The position numbers and the translations under genes were made by a program. Of a DNA stretch of 64,000 bases, positions 35,560 through 47,817 are shown one piece after another (the first letter of the stretch is position 1; every line of letters begins with the position of its first letter). Location of the stretch: the NCBI GenBank assembly GCA_011317545.1, contig WUJK01000004.1, positions 2,914,001-2,978,000 on the forward strand, given 5' to 3'. The notes under the pieces were generated by a model. It was not told the origin of the DNA. It worked only from the letters and a program-made list of their open reading frames with translations, and searched no databases. The DNA comes from Coniella vitis. Taxonomy: Eukaryota > Ascomycota > Sordariomycetes > Diaporthales > Schizoparmaceae.

Positions 35560-36960
35560 TCAAGATGCGAGACCAGGCACCACATGCGCTCTCTCATCCT
35601 CGCTCCTTTTGTAATCCTCCATCGCCCAGCTCTCCCGCCCCGCAGCACCGCCATCCACGACTGTGCCCACACCTCCACCATCCCGCCCTGTCGGGATGGT
35701 CATGGTCGTCGTCGCATCCGACGCACTCGCCTTGGACCCAAACTGCTCCCGGCTCCCGCCCGCCTCGAGCCTCGTAAAGTCAGTCACGCGGAAGGGGTCC
35801 GGCGCGCGCTCGAAGCGCCGCTTCAACGACAGAGGGCCCGGCAGGCGGCCGAGGCGCGAGGAGGACGGGTGACTCGAGGCCTTGGACCGGCCGCGCGCGA
35901 CCTTGATGGCCAGCGATGCCACAACGGGCGCGCACCCGACGATGATCGCCACAACTTGCTCGGCGACAGCGAGGATGGCGACGATTATGTACACGACGGT
36001 CTTGTCGGTGCTGTCGGCCGTGGCAACCTGGTACACGAGCCTGGCGGCACTGGCGAGCGGGGCCAGGGATCCAAAGGCGAACAGCGTCCACATGGCCCAG
36101 CGCTTGCGCGTGCTCATTTGCAACTTGAGAATGAGCGCCAGCGGAATCAGCAGGATGGCCAGGTCGCTGATGATGTTGATGGTCGAGGAGAGGACGAGCA
36201 AGAGGTATTCGTCGATGCATGTTTCGCCAAAGGGCAGGCCGTAGGGGGTGCACTGGAGGCACACGACGAGGATGAGAGCGATGCTGTAGAGGACGTTGAG
36301 CCAGAGGATGGCTTGGATGGCCCACCAGGGCGCGGAGCGGTTGACGCCGCGCGGGTAGAAGGAGCGCAGGTAGAGGAGCAGCACCGCGAGCCGGGCAAAG
36401 AGGATGGCGACGCGCGCGACCATTTCGAGGACCTCCCAAGCGAGGCTGAAGATTTTGACGTCGGCGGCGGGGACATGGTCGTCTGTTGTGAGCGCATGTG
36501 AGTAAACGGGGGGGCATAAGGTAAGTCAAGACTTGATGCAGTGCTGGGAAAAGTAAAAGACAACAGAAAGCATTCAAAGGGGGAGCGTGTTGATTCCCCC
36601 CCCCCCTTTTGGTCAAACTTACACTGCACTCCTCCTCCATGTTGCATAAGAATGATAACTGTCACGATTTCTGCAACTGTTCCCACAAAGGCAATAATGG
36701 TGTTCCCTAGCGGTTTTGGTTTCGGGTCAGCAAGTCTTTCTCCCGAGCAAAGCCCTATCTATACATTCCCCAAACATCCCCGGATACTTACAGTCATCCC
36801 ACCACAGCCTTCGATGGATCGCAAATCTCGTATACAGCCGCGCAGCTGTCATGAGAAAGACAAGCACCAAGAACAAGACCATCAAGCCTAACGTCAGGCT
36901 GGCAGGCACTGGTGCCTGCGCCCGCGCTGCAGAGCTGATGGATTCGCTTTGTAGTGCCAT
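35560..36960 (-). CDS. Seven-transmembrane SAT4/rhodopsin-domain membrane protein, 391 aa
   Basis: Exons on the minus strand, 36792-36960, 36623-36706 and 35560-36482, keep frame and give 391 aa. Seven hydrophobic segments are visible. TM1 is LTLGLMVLFLVLVFLM, followed by the RLYTRF and RRLWWDD motifs. TM2 is encoded by the small 84-base exon. TM5 contains the ISDLAILLIPLALI pattern, and the last segment ends IVGCAPVVASL. These are hallmarks of the large fungal SAT4/rhodopsin-domain family to which Pth11-like receptors belong. No CFEM domain precedes TM1, so it is not a classical Pth11. The C-terminal tail of about 110 residues is cytosolic-type, Ser/Gly-rich and charged. Function and ligand are unknown. 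Confidence 0.88.
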
Positions 36961-39623
36961 GGTCTGGACTGGAGCGGGCGCCGTGGCGCTCTCACGAAAA
37001 CAGTCAAGTTGGGGGGTTTTCTTGGGAAGGATCCTGTCTGTGTGCGTGTAAGGCAAGTGGACGGATTGGTGGTCAGATCTTTTGTTCAAAACACGTCCTT
37101 CTTTTTCTCTTTTTTACATTGTTCAACACTTGAGGGAACGTTTTGGCGTTTATTATTGACGGAGGAAGGGGACTAGTTCAAGGAGGATGAAGGGCAGAGG
37201 CAAAGGCAGAGGATACGCTGAAGATGGCTCACCATAAGTATGGAATCCTGATGGAGAGGGATGGGAGGGGGGGGGAGGCCGTCCAGGGACTAAACTGCAG
37301 CAGCACTCATTGGGTCGATAGCTGTGAGTGGGTGACTTTTTGTCTGCAAGTACAGCCTTCTCGCGCACAACATGGGTGGGTGGTAATATCGCCTTGAAGC
37401 CAAGGCAGTGGGCTCAGATCCAGGGGCGACAACGACACTGAACTACAACTGCATAACAGGGCGCCCGCGCCCAACGCCCGCGCCCAATGTTGCAAGGTTG
37501 CAAGGTTGCTGCTATAGCGCACACTAGGAAGAATACCCAGTAGCACAGAGCGGTTGCAATGGACCGCAGTACAGCATGTCGGGGTTGCGCCAAAGATCTC
37601 AGCCGCGCGGGTTGGGATGGGAAGCAGGAGGACGAAAGAGGAGTCCGAAAAGGTTGGCGGACGTCCCTGGGGACTGTCTTGGTATACATTCGACCAGCAT
37701 ACGAGAGAAAATAAGGCTGGACCCGTAGCAGAGAGATTGACGTTTGCTTTGCGCGATACCTCGGTACCACGTTTGCATACACAGATTGTACATGGTATAA
37801 TTATATTATAGTACGTATTCTAACGCCTCTACGCCTTATTGAAACGCATAGCCGCCTTAAGCCAGAGCTCTCTTGCATAGCGTGCCCCATATAGGAAAGC
37901 CAGAAGGAAAAAAAAAACGATTTGGTTCTTCAGCAAGCCCTTACAGGTGAGCTTGGATTCTGCTGGCTATTTGCCGACAAGACAATCCTTCTGGTGCTTG
38001 ATGCTATGCAGGCTCGCAGAACGTTCGATTTCCTCACCGGCCCGACAAGTTCCCAACCCACTGGATCTCTTATGCATGCCGATTTTCCCAGACGGCGTGG
38101 GCTTTTGTGTGGTTGATGGGGCGCAGAGGGTCGAGCCAGGGCGCGTAGGCCTGTCACTTTTTGCCGCATCAAAAGCAATATCTGCACTTTTGTTCTCTAT
38201 GATACGGCCTCGAACCATTTCTACACATCTAGCCGTCGCTCTACGTGGGGCTGCTATGCTCGCCCCAGGCTCAGAAGCGGCCATTTTGGTCCAGCTCAGT
38301 CGCGCTGTGTGGTTGTGAATGCGACGGTCCGAATTCGCCATCTACGGATGATCCTTTCGCCAGCTCGGTGAATAGTAGCAAAGGGGCAAGTGTCTGGCTA
38401 TGGCCAGTCATCGATCGCAAGGCCGTGTGTCTGCGTGTTGTGGCGAGATGGGCAAGTATTGCGGCAGATCTGGCCAGCATTTCTCATCCCATTGCGACTA
38501 TAACAGTATACAGGCTGCTATCTATGTAGTATCGAGCATGAAAATAGTCCTGGTCCACTCCATCCCACATGCACAAGCAGGCTCATCCTATGTAGTAACC
38601 GGCGTACTGTAACATAGTTTTGTGGAACTCCCAAGGTGTGCCCGCCAAAAGAAAAAGCCGCTCCTGTTCCATATATTCCTTTTCCCTTGTCTTTTCTTTT
38701 GCCTGCCTTCCTCTCTTCCTCCTCCTGCTCATCTCCACTGCAACTACCACCACCGGCACGGCGGATATGAGCCGTCGAAGCCGTCACTGGGGCCCGTCCC
38801 ACCTGCATTCGCAAGTTTTGCAGCACTACGCACCAGAGCAGAGTGATCCTCCCGGGACCCGCGATCCTTCACTGCAACCCTTCTGCCACGGGATGTGGGG
38901 CTCGGCGAGTACTCTTGATACTACTGTGATTCTCAGGTAGCCTGGTGGCATTGAACGAAACCAGCGGTGTTTGTCGTTGGATGTGCCGAGGCAACGCAAC
39001 ACCCACACAATATCGTGCCGGACGCTCCCGCTCGGAGATATGCAGGCTCCTGCATCTCTGGATCCTTTGCGGCCACGGCAGAGACAAGCAAGAATGGCGA
39101 GAGCTGAGAGGAGCGAGAGGGAAGTCAGAAAGAGAGAGAGAGAGAGAGAGAGGCTGAAGCCTGGGTTTCCGAAACGAGGTCCGTCTTGCGAATTGGTTGC
39201 AGTGGAAAAGGGGGGGCTTGAGTCCTTTACATATCTCACTGCAACAGTCCTGAGCATTGTGTTTTGCTTCTCATGGGAGATCTGCATCGTTCGTTCGTTG
39301 CCCTGTCACATTTTCCAGTCTCATCAGTCTCTCTCCATCTGTGAGTAACCACGCCTCCAGCCCAGCGGTTTTCCCAGCCCATGTCGTGTAACTGTGCCAG
39401 TCTCCTTTATTGTTCCTGGTCTGTTTCCTTCTTTTCCTGGTCGAGTGTGACAGAACCGGAAGAAAGAGGAAACAAAAAAAGAAAGAAGAAAAAAACACAA
39501 CCGTGCGGTTTTGTTTGGTTCTCCCCGGCCTTTGTCCCACGCCTTATTGCTAACAATACAACCCAATCACCAAGCACGCGCCCAAGATCATCCCTACTAC
39601 CGGCCATAGTTCCCCTCAAAAAG
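36961..39623. other. 2.7-kb gene-free spacer
   Basis: Sits between two divergently oriented genes and so holds both promoters. Two CTATGTAGTA sequences (near 38524 and 38589) resemble, but do not match, the 9-mer discussed in the findings. A GA run lies at about 39132-39152. No gene is supported. Confidence 0.5.
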
Positions 39624-40853
39624 ATGCGTGCCTCGTCTCGACTAGGATTGGCCCTGGCATATGCAGCGTCGGCGGCTCAAGCGCTCGACCTCAACGTGAC
39701 AGCCATTGGCGCCGCAAACAATGCATCGACCCTCGAGTGCTGGCAGGTCACGACCCCTTTTACCATCTCGAGCACTGCCGGCACGTCGGGGAGCGCGTCT
39801 CTGGACCTGGGCGATGTGTAAGTGTTTTGTCTGTTCTTCCTGTGCTTCTGCTTCTCTCTGTCTGTCTGGCTGGCTGGCTGGCTGTCTGTCTGTTTGTGCG
39901 CCGCCAACATGCAGGCTGTACAATTCACAGTGTGCTTGTGTGTGACGTGCTGCTGGGGAGGAGGCGTGAGAGCCTGCTTTCTTCTCCTTCTAATTCACCC
40001 GCTTTTTCTTGTCTGCATCAGGCAGTTTTGGGCATGTCTGGATATGCAAGATGGCGCACTCTGCTGCTGCTTCCTTGGCCCGACGGCCAGCCAGCCATCC
40101 AAGAGACCATGGCGTTTTGACCACTGTGGACGAACGCCTCGTCTCGCAAGTGCCCAGGGCCCCGGAGATGTCAACTATGGTGTTTGGCGTGGCGTGGTTG
40201 CATATTGCGCACTTTCTTGCACAGTAAAAACAAAACAAGCAACACTTGAAGCAGAGTGGCTGACTGACTGACTGACGTGCTTCCACGATCCAGAACCAAC
40301 CTCACCTACACCGTGCTCCCAGCGAGTTTCGATGGAGGGCTTCACAATGCCCCCCGCGCACAGTGAGTCATCTCCCATCTATCGTACTGGTCCTCCAGGT
40401 GTCCTCTTGACTACATCACACCAATACAAACCATATCTACCTCCGTTCTGTCTTTTCCACCCGAGATACACCGTGTCGATCGCCTAAACGCCTCCCAATC
40501 TCGTGACCCACCCACACTTTCATCACAAAAATCTCATGCTACACCCCAACTGATCAAACAAACCAAAAAACAGATGGGTCGTCTTCATCTCAGGCCTGGC
40601 ATACATCACCCTGCCGACCAACAGCAGCGCCGCAGCCTACGTGCCCGGCGGCGAGTTCGGTGTCATTTTCGCCGCCGACACGGCCGACGTGAGCGCATCC
40701 GGCCACCGCACGCAGTACCCGGGCGTCACCGAGACGGTCGCGCTGCAGATGCCCGTGGACGCGATCCCCGCGCACAAGGTCGTCCACGCCGGCGCGTGTG
40801 GCGAGGATGACTTTGTGGGCCTGAGGGGTCTGGCTTTGGCTGGCTCTGCTTGA
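39624..40853 (+). CDS. Small secreted protein, 180 aa, fungal family of unknown function
   Basis: Exons 39624-39817, 40294-40362 and 40574-40853 give 180 aa. A signal peptide (about 1-20, ending AAQA) is followed by DLNVTAIGAANNASTLECW. Introns are removed at GDV-TNLTYTVLPASFDG and at APRAQ-WVVFISGLAYITLP, giving a continuous, evenly conserved-looking sequence with few Cys (one in ECW and one in GAC near the end). It resembles a family of predicted secreted proteins I have seen in ascomycetes, with unknown role. Intron 1 (476 bases) is unusually long and contains CTGG/CTGT and GACT tandem runs. The gene begins right after an A-rich leader. Confidence 0.82.
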
Positions 40854-42282
40854 TTTTTTTCTTCTTTTTCTTTTTCTTTTTCTTTTCTTCCCCCCCCCCT
40901 TTTCTTGGTCGACTATATCGTTAGTTGGCTGGGTGGGTTGAGTAGATGCGTAACGAGGAGCAGCTGTCCCCCCAGAGATGGACACTGAAAAGTATGGAAA
41001 AGAAAAGTATTTGTTCTTGGGAGGGAGAGACGAAGAAAAACAAAACCACGGTGTGTGGACTTTTGGCTGGGGCTGCTTAGAGGAGGATTAAATATGAAAG
41101 GGTGGCATACTTACTTGAATCATCGGCCAGATTTTCCGACAAGGATAAGGAAAAAAGGGGAAAAGAGGCGCGATTTCCAGTAGCTTGTGTTCTATATGTA
41201 CTACTATTGTATTTGGATCTGCACTGCTTTCATCATATTTCTTTTCTCTCATTGGCTGAGAGCTTGGGGGGGGGGCTGGAAAAAGCCCGCCATGTTGGTT
41301 CTTCACACGACTATTCTCTCGGCTGATGACAGTAGTAGTAGCCAGCCAGCCCATGATCAGCGCAACATATCTGCTATGAACCCAAGTCACCCCAAGTCCT
41401 CGCTGATCCAGAGCAGAGCCTTGAGTCTCGTGGCTTTGAATTGTCCGGCTTACATTGATCGTATTGCCCCGAACCCCGTGGCGCTCCATGGCATCGCTCG
41501 ACAGCCTTTGTGTATCAAACAGAACAGGCCATCATCCATGCATGGCTATACATAGTAAAGCGACCTATATAGCCCTATAGCGATCTCCTTTTTCTTTCAA
41601 AAAAAAAAAGAAGGGGTCTTTGCACCGTACAGACAAGTAAGTATAGTACGCAAGCAGTTATTGCCAACCCCGGAAAGATGGCTCTCTCTCTCTCTCTCTC
41701 TCGGGGCCTTTTTGCACATGAATAGACAGACATTTCGGGGTCATCGCTGTCTATACGCCAAGCTGTATGTATGTAGTATGGATCAGGATGGACAGCTTGG
41801 ATGCAATATTTCATCGGTCCCGAATCATCTATCTATTGGCTACCGGGGCAGATGACCGGTGTGGAATGCCGACTTCCTTGTTTCTCATGAGGGTAGATTC
41901 TTTTTCGCAATCTTTGTCGAATTCTGTTGGTAAACCGTTTGGGAAATTATGGTGAGAGGCCGGTATAAACACGTCTGAAAAAAGAAAAATGAGTTCGAAG
42001 GAAAGGTTGTGATGGTATATCGGATCATACAGTCTTGCTATACTTTCGTTGCTCGATCATATTATATATATATATATATATATATGTTGTTCAGATTGTT
42101 TGCACTCCCCAGCCAGGCAGGCAGGCAGGTCTGGTGCTCTCTTCTTCAAGGTAGTAGATATAGTAACGCATCTACTGATCCTCGACCCGGCTCTGACCCC
42201 ATCCAGAACGGAGGGAGGGCTTGTTGCACGGTATAGTCCGAAGTCTAGTGAAATTACTGTTCTGAATATACAATCTACACCT

Positions 42283-42323
<41 letters not shown>

Positions 42324-42811
42324 TGGAGCTGGTGCATACGAGATTGTATCCATGCTAAAGTATACTTTGCTCGAAGCACTCTTGAAGCAGTGGGACTTGT
42401 ACTTGTAGCCCTTGACTCTTGCAACAACAAACATGGTCAGAGAATTGACGAGAAGATATCAAAAGTATACCCCCCCCCCCAAAAAAAGAACAATCAACCA
42501 ACCCCTATAGGTACTATGATTCCCAACTCATCACGTCTGTCTCGAAACTATATCCAAACTGACACGCAAGCTCCAGTTACAACACACACAAAGGGGCACC
42601 GGCCTTTTTATTATTATTATTATTATCTTTTTTTAGGGGGTTCTTTTCCCTTTCCTGACTCGGGTAGATCTTTCTCGTCCAAAAAGGGGAAATGAAAGGT
42701 AGACATTATGGTATAGCGCATACGCACACAGCAAGAGAGTATGTGTATAGAGAGAGAGAGAGAAAAGACAAAGGCACGGGGAAAGACATGCTTACTGACC
42801 CTCATGACACT

Positions 42812-44030
42812 ATAATCCAACAGAAAAGGATTGTCAGCCAGAGCCCTGACCTTCTCGGCCTCGGCCCTGTCGCGCTGTGAAAGGGCACCGCTCATGTAGA
42901 TTTAGCGCAGTGGAGGTTGGTCCGTCGCGGTGATGGTGGTGGTGGTGGCGGCGGCGGCGCTGTTTGCTTCAATGAGCCTCTCGAGGGCCTTGATGGCAGA
43001 CCACCTGTAGGACCTTTTTGGGGCACTTGGATGCTTTTTAGCGTTCCGTCGAAGTCTGTCTCGACATGATTCCGATAGATTGCCAGTGCCACCAGATGGG
43101 CGCGAGGAGCCTCGTTCTGGGATCGCCGTCGACTTTCACCTTGAACATCACGGAGATCAACTGGGGAGGAAACAGCGGCGTAAAGGATATGAAACCCAGA
43201 ACTACAGACATTGTTCTCATCAATACTCATACCGGAAAACAAAGTCACAAAGTGTGAATCATACGTTCAATGTTCCCAACCTTCAGCTTGCAACTGTCCT
43301 GATTCCATATCTAGCAAGTCTTGTGTGTTTTGGACCCTGTTCATGGCAGCCCACCTTGACACAAAATCGTAGGATGGGGGGTATACTTATTCATCTATGA
43401 AGCTGTCAGAATATCTAATGCCAACCTTCGACTTCAGACCGAAAGACCGTTCTCCTAGCTAAAGTTTTCAGTCCTTCAACAGCTCTAAGCCATTTCACTC
43501 ATTCGAGATGGTGTACGAAACCCTAGTGGGATGTTCAAGTTGAGAAAAGACAAGCTCAATCTTGGACCCAATCACTTCTTGTTGATCCGTCCGTTCCTGA
43601 AGCCCTCCAAGCTTGTTACCAGCATCAAAATCCATCGAAGAAATCTTATACAATCCATCTCCTAGGATGTGACTGTGCAAATACACAATATCACAAAGTA
43701 CATATGTGCCGGTGGTCAAATCCTTCCCTCGCCGCTTCATTGAGCACATGCGCAACAAAACACATCCAATATCCATCATTTTGCTGGCAGAAAGAGAAGG
43801 GAAGGGGGATTAATGGGGGATCTTGGGTGCGTCGTCAGCTAAGCGGACAACAAGTACATCGGCACGCATAGTCGCTGTCCAACAAAAAGGGAGGAAATGA
43901 TGCAAGAAAGGATAACAAACTGACCAAGACTTTACAGATATCAAGATCCGAGTAACTAGCCCAGTCTTTGGTGGTGTGGTTGTTAGTATTGTCCAGTGTC
44001 CACGGGCAGCGCGTGGAACGCATCAAGGCA
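42812..44030 (-). pseudogene. Possible decayed or unrecognised multi-exon gene (weak)
   Basis: Several minus-strand pieces look coding but do not join in one frame. At 42812-42857 a GC3-rich piece reads RDRAEAEKVRALADNPFLL, just after a good acceptor (CCCTTTCACAG) with a GCTAAA branch-like site. Around 42920-43010 another frame reads SAIKALERLIEANS. At about 43060-43170 two frames compete, one with FKVKVDGDPRTRLLAPIWWH. At 43495-43779 a frame reads DGLYKISSMDFDAGNKLGG. Upstream, KDWASYSDLDICK precedes a plausible donor. No family is recognised. It could be a gene broken by frameshifts, an orphan gene with introns I have mis-set, or chance. Confidence 0.25.
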
Positions 44031-44081
44031 TTTCCAAGCAACTGATGAGCTAGCTGCCTTGATGCAGCTCCTTTGCATACG

Positions 44082-45157
44082 TACATAGTACAAGCAGTCA
44101 CCTAAAAGTCTTCTGCCATCGCTCGCAATCATGTGACCCGTATGTACTGCTCGAACCTCGACCTCCGTACCCTTGTATACCGGCCGTATACGGTTCAGCC
44201 AAAATATGTTGATACAGACTTGAGGATCGTGGGGCTCCGAGAAGAAAGCTCTCAGTATACCATGTATAGATTCGTTGTGGATATGTGGCTCTCGCAGGCA
44301 TTTGGTCAACACAGTTCTCCCTGTTTCTCCGGTCACTCCGCGGTTTTAAGGGCGGCTGCGTTACGTACAGTACGCGATATATTGTCGGACTGGCGGCTGA
44401 GACTCATTGCTTTGAGCACATTTGAACGGTAATAGGCATTCTAGTTTGTTTATGATTGATATTACGTTACCGAGCGTTTTGGCAATCGAATGAGAAAACC
44501 ATATCTTGGTGTTCAAATGGCCGAACAAGTAGCAAAGCTATATTGTTCCGCTTGTCGACCCTGTTAAGGCCGAAACCTGTCATCATGAGCTTCTTTGGCT
44601 GACTTTTGGATTTCAAATCAGGCTGAATTACTCCAGGTCATCATGCATGAGGCCGCGGCCCATTCCCATCTTAGAAAGACGGTTCCGGGCTTTGAACATC
44701 GCCTTGTGTATGTGAATGTGCACTTCTTGTTGGGCAAATCTGCAGTCGGATCAGCCCGCACAGATTTGTACATAGTACTTGCTGTCAAGTACCAATGGTG
44801 CATACGATCAGTAAGTCAAAGAGGAGCAGAAAATCATACCTGGAATCAGCAGAGAGGAGCTAGTAGTCAAGTTTCCAAGCCAATTCACCCATTTTGCTCC
44901 GAGGAGGACGGATTGCATTCGTGAGACGGCTCGATAGCCAAAGTCAGACCTCGCTTCTTCGCCCTTTTGGGGATTACATAGTACATATTCGCTGGTGGGT
45001 CCCCTGGATTTCTGTTAGTCGCGGTGTTCTTGGGCGAGCCATGATCAGCATCGACGAACTGGGAGCCCCATCGAGATTTGAGGGTACGAAGTTCATAGTA
45101 TGCTGTGGCCGGTCCATTCTTGGTAAAAGGAAAAATGTCCCAAGTGGCTACATAGTA
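44082..45157. repeat. Cluster of four dispersed TACATAGTA 9-mers
   Basis: Exact copies are at 44082-44090, 44769-44777, 44975-44983 and 45149-45157, all in the same + orientation. Three are followed by C, giving the 10-mer TACATAGTAC. The interval has no supported gene. Confidence 0.85.
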
Positions 45158-46000
45158 CTTGCAAGCTGTTCTGTTTCGCGTGTGACCAATACAGTCTACA
45201 GTTCCCATTTCCAGTCTCGAATCGCTTGGGCAAGCTTTGAAGGTGAAGTAGGAACCCCGAAAAGAGAGTCGATGGAAACCCAGGCAGCATATTGTCTTTG
45301 GCATTCCTGACACGACCTCATTCGTTCCTAGTCTGTGCCCTGGAACAGAAGTACTTTTGCAGCTATAGATACAATCCACGTTTGACGCATGGATAGTAGA
45401 TCAAGCATTGTAGTGACGGCACATTTCCCATATAACTGGCGGAGACCTCAACAAACTAGAGAAAGCCGAGGAACGGGCCATAAAGTATCCGAGTTGTGAC
45501 CGAAATTTGAGGCTTCTGGTCTGTCCTCTTTTTCTCTTCTGGTCCGGTTGGTGTTGGCTTGTTTCTGATGACGGACGGCGGCAGGATCGGCAATTGAGCC
45601 CTTTGGGCCTTTTGGGAGCTGATTGACTGTGCACCTAATATTGGTCGCGGTCCGACGCTGAGGTGAACCTGCTACTAGCCCTGATACCTAAAGCAGCTTG
45701 CACTATTATTCAGCAAGAGCAGCCCCTTTGAGCACTGAGCACTGCGCGGTATTCGCAATCCTGATCGCTCGTCAACAGCAAAACCCTGTCCAGTACATAC
45801 GAGAGGCGGGTTTGCTGCCGGGGATAAATGTGAGCCCAGCTGGCCCTTCTTTGCGTGCCGGTATCACAGGACGGGCCCGATTCTGTATGATACGGTCAGG
45901 TGAAAGGTAGATAGCGTCTGTGCCAAGTGATGCTCAAGCAGACGATACATGTACACTACCAGCACATGGCCAGCATCTCTTCTGCATTGTGTGTTTTTTC

Positions 46001-46045
46001 AAGGTTGTCAAGGTTGTCAAGGTTGTCAAGGTTGTCAAGGTTGTC
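46001..46045. repeat. 9-base minisatellite (AAGGTTGTC), five perfect copies
   Basis: Five head-to-tail copies followed by a degenerate ATTGGGG end. Lies in the gene-poor block with no coding context. Units are contiguous without spacers, so this is not a CRISPR-like array. Confidence 0.92.
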
Positions 46046-47791
46046 ATTGGGGTCATGGTGTTTGCTATCCAATGCGAAGATAGCGTACCGAGCAATTATG
46101 CGAATCATAGCAAGGCCTTGGGCCTGATCCCGACCTGGACTTGCGGGCTCTACTTGGCCGTGTAACGCCGCGGTTCTCCTTGGAGACGGCGAGTGTCTTT
46201 GTTTCGAACCGGGGAGCAGAGCGCTGGCTGACAAGGTTTCTCCTGCTGCTTCTGCCTTTTCCAGTTTCTCTTGGCAACGACTGCAGTCATGAAGTGGATT
46301 CCTGGACCGAGTCGACTGACTAACAAGATACACATTCTTTTGCCATGGGCCGAGATATGCGATGGGGGAAAAGCGCCGAGATGAGGCGGTGATTTCATGC
46401 ACGCCGCCGGTTGTGCTTTTGAGTTTATTTTCTCCAGCATCCGCGGTCCTTTGTGTTGCAATGATACATGAACCGGTGCTATCAGACCAGATCATGAAGG
46501 TCAGAAACTTGCAGAGATTGCGGATCAAACACAAGCCGAAAAGGAACACGGAAAGCTCACATCAGATCGTCGTGACGACGAGACGGGCTGGTCGGAAGGC
46601 GGGCAGCTTGAGCCCGAGAACCGACCGATCTGCCCAGTGCAGTATCAGTTGGTTGCTGTTGGGGGCGCGGGATTTTGGCTTTGCCTTGCCTTTGGGCGGT
46701 GCCTGTTTGGCTGTGCCTTTTGCGTGATTTGCTTGGCTTGGTTTCTCCTCGGATCTCACCCGCGTTTCGTGTCGATAGCCTCGATGGATTCCATTGACTG
46801 ATTGCAGGTGGCTGGCACGGCTGGCAGGCTCTCCTTCCTAAAGGGGCTGCAACGCTGCCACCAAGCCAAGCCAAGCCAGGTCGTTGTCTTTTTGTCCCCA
46901 TCAAACGTCTCCAAGTAGCGATGCACATAGTATCCCATGTACCTTGGTAGGCAGGTAGTCACTTTTTCCGTCCAGGGTTCTCTCTCTCTCTCTCTTCTCT
47001 CGCCTAACTGGGAGACAAGGGCGGTGTTACAGGCCCTGTTCCCACTGTACTGCCGGGGAGCGATGAGGGGCGCGCCTCGGCCTGATTCAGGGGGCTCCAG
47101 CGCCCGGGAGCACGAAAACTGTACTATGTACATGGTGGCGTACAGTAGGGTCCTGCCACACGTGCCACTGCAGGGCCACAGGCGTGGGCAAGTGCAAGGA
47201 CCTGCCCAGCCTGCCAGCCTGCCTGCCAGTCTGCCAGCCAGCGCCTGCAGCACCAAGCACCGCATTTTGGGGGCGGCCATGCCACCTGCAACCTCAGATG
47301 GGACAAGCAGCAGCCGACGACGACCGCCAACCTCACCTCACCTCTTTTCTGCCTCTCGACTTCATTCTGTCGCCTTGCTTTGCTCTTGTGCCTCTCCCGC
47401 TCGGCTGCTTCTCCCCTCGCTTCCCGCGCTTCCTGCGCTTCCAATCCCCAGCGTCCTTGGCTCTCTACGGCTTGCCGCCTGTGTCTCTGTGCGTCTCGGA
47501 GCATTCCGACCGCTGTTGCGTTAGCCGCACAGTCCCGCTGCAGCCAATTCGCCTCATTTCCCGTCCCTAATCGTAACAGCAGTAGTCTAAGCTGGCACCG
47601 AGCACAGACAGCCGCACACTCGACCGTATCGATCTGCTCGACGTCCTTTGATTCATTCTCGCGATATCCCGTCCACTTCTTTCCTCCTTGCCCTCCAACA
47701 CCAACCGCACGACCTCGAACCGCGTCCACACTCGATTGCAGACGCCGCCGCCGCCGCCGCTTGCCGTTTCGCCCTTTGTGACTCGAGCCAG

Positions 47792-47815
47792 ATGGCGCAC
47801 CGGGGCCTTTCCTAG
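47792..47815 (+). promoter_or_regulatory. Upstream ORF (7 codons) abutting the MED12 start
   Basis: ATGGCGCACCGGGGCCTTTC then CTAG: a seven-residue frame (MAHRGLS) ends in TAG only two bases before the MED12 ATG at 47818. If it is in the transcribed leader, ribosomes would terminate right at the main start, favouring re-initiation control or leaky scanning. Position is seen directly; use is inferred. Confidence 0.5.
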
Positions 47816-47817
47816 CG

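Larger units (their letters stand above)
40854..47817. other. 7-kb gene-poor block
   Basis: No confident gene lies between the secreted protein and MED12. It contains many microsatellites: CT runs at about 41684-41702 and 42286-42318, a TA run at about 42062-42085, a C-run with A-run at about 42471-42487, and the 9-base minisatellite at 46001-46045. It also has six TACATAGTA 9-mers (41549, 44082, 44769, 44975, 45149, 47122). The segments at 42812-44030 are listed separately as a possible relic. The right end contains the MED12 promoter and leader. Confidence 0.55.

Noticed and set aside
44885..45379. 164-codon minus-strand open frame
   Set aside because: It contains two copies of the dispersed intergenic 9-mer, which read as Tyr-Tyr-Val, and has no recognised domain. 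Non-coding is the simpler reading.
46001..46045. CRISPR-like array
   Set aside because: Five contiguous 9-base repeats without spacers are a minisatellite, and the genome is eukaryotic.
45956..46549. 197-codon minus-strand open frame
   Set aside because: Part of it is the 9-base minisatellite translated as Asp-Asn-Leu repeats; no other support.
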